Shown here: positions 63,685 through 64,000 of the stretch, in pieces
How the letters are laid out: every line of letters begins with the position of its first letter
Position numbering within the stretch: position 1 is the first letter of the stretch
NCBI GenBank assembly: GCA_963693285.1
Contig: OY848929.1
Span: 1,862,501-1,926,500, forward strand
Reading direction: 5' to 3'
DNA: 64,000 bases
DNA from: Xestospongia muta
Taxonomy: Eukaryota; Porifera; Demospongiae; Haplosclerida; Petrosiidae
The notes under the pieces: model-generated
Database searches by the model: none
What the model was told of the DNA's origin: nothing
Seen by the model: only the letters and a program-made list of their open reading frames with translations
Translations under genes and position numbers: made by a program

Positions 63685-64000
63685 CAAACGTTATTCCTCA
63701 TCTATTTTCATACCAATTAAAATTTAAAAGTCTTTCTGAGGACAGTTCCGAGTCTCTTCACTACTACTACTATTACTGGATGCTTGGCTATCACTTGGTT
63801 CATATAAATAACGTAAAACAATACCAGCAAAGTATCTTCATCTTGAATATTCATTCTGCATTGGCCTTGAATATTGTTCAGATCCACTAGTTTCTTTATT
63901 AGCAACCACATCCATCTCGATAACGGGTGTGAAAGTACGATTTGCATATGTTCAACTGTTCATCCTTCATCTTGTGATGTCATAATGCGTTTGCCGATTT
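62138..64000 (+). mobile_element. THAP-domain DNA transposon relic in an AQR intron (runs off right edge)
   Basis: The left end follows TTAA (62138-62141) and starts AGGGTAACTGAAATGCG. Subterminal AATCGGCAAACGCATTATGA with TCACAAGATGAA (about 62305-62360) reappears as its inverse at about 63925-64000, so the right end lies just outside. Inside, 62404 starts MPKRCVVFGCGITNKDG, the start of a THAP zinc finger (C-x4-C), later LCSCHFTEDYF (C-x2-H) in other frames, so at least two frameshifts. THAP plus TTAA points to the Kolobok group; that class is inference. A (TA)n tract lies at 63653-63682. Confidence 0.75.

Overview
The window looks like nuclear DNA of an early-branching animal, most likely a demosponge (an Amphimedon-like genome is my inference, not proven). 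The reasons are AT-rich sequence, many short GT-AG introns, clear animal orthologs (CHTF18, an INF2-type formin, ERI1, NPRL3, AQR) and lineage-specific death-domain proteins. No tRNA, rRNA, operon or CRISPR array was seen. Gene ends below come from hand-read splice sites and conserved motifs.

Layout. 1-6673 (-): CHTF18, cut by the left edge, with a MITE and a 10-bp minisatellite in introns. 6860-12298 (-): four tandem rolling stone-like membrane-protein genes; two are intact, one has a one-base deletion and one has a stop codon. 13153-14166 (+): an intronless secreted protein resembling a glycoside hydrolase. 14347-19296 (-): INF2-like formin. 19415-21335 (-): ERI1 exoribonuclease with a MITE in intron 1. 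21.8-22.5 kb: repeats and a decayed copy of an NPRL3 exon. 22695-25693 (-): NPRL3, with a minisatellite that copies a splice donor.

25.9-62.1 kb is a segmentally duplicated accessory region. It holds three paralogs (A1 25921-30159, A2 32415-37235, A3 55229-59837) built as an N-terminal helical domain, a shared middle domain and a coiled-coil tail. It also holds a related gene with a true death domain in place of the first domain (B1, 39345-42685) and a two-exon gene with only the B-type coiled coil (B2, 50709-52004). Copies of the 3' end of AQR follow A1, A2, A3 and B2 on the opposite strand; only the one after A3 (59985-62095) looks functional. Copies of the 3' end of CHTF18 lie at 31.5-31.8 kb and 53.2-54.5 kb. 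Between these are relics of several mobile elements: a deleted hAT with intact ends and target duplication (43537-44218), a ZMYM1-like hAT (about 44909-46861), an integrase-type element (about 47090-48717), a Penelope-like element end with a hammerhead-like motif (49639-50160), and a THAP-containing element with a TTAA flank that runs off the right edge from 62138.

How it fits together. The left third is ordinary housekeeping gene content: replication clamp loading, actin assembly, small-RNA/histone-mRNA trimming, TORC1 control. The middle and right are a birth-and-death gene cluster in which adaptor-like N-terminal modules have been swapped onto a common middle domain and tail, with bystander pieces of AQR and CHTF18 copied along. 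The A/B family is the best candidate for an undescribed system, possibly in innate immune or cell-death signalling; that role is inferred from the death domain and the architecture only.
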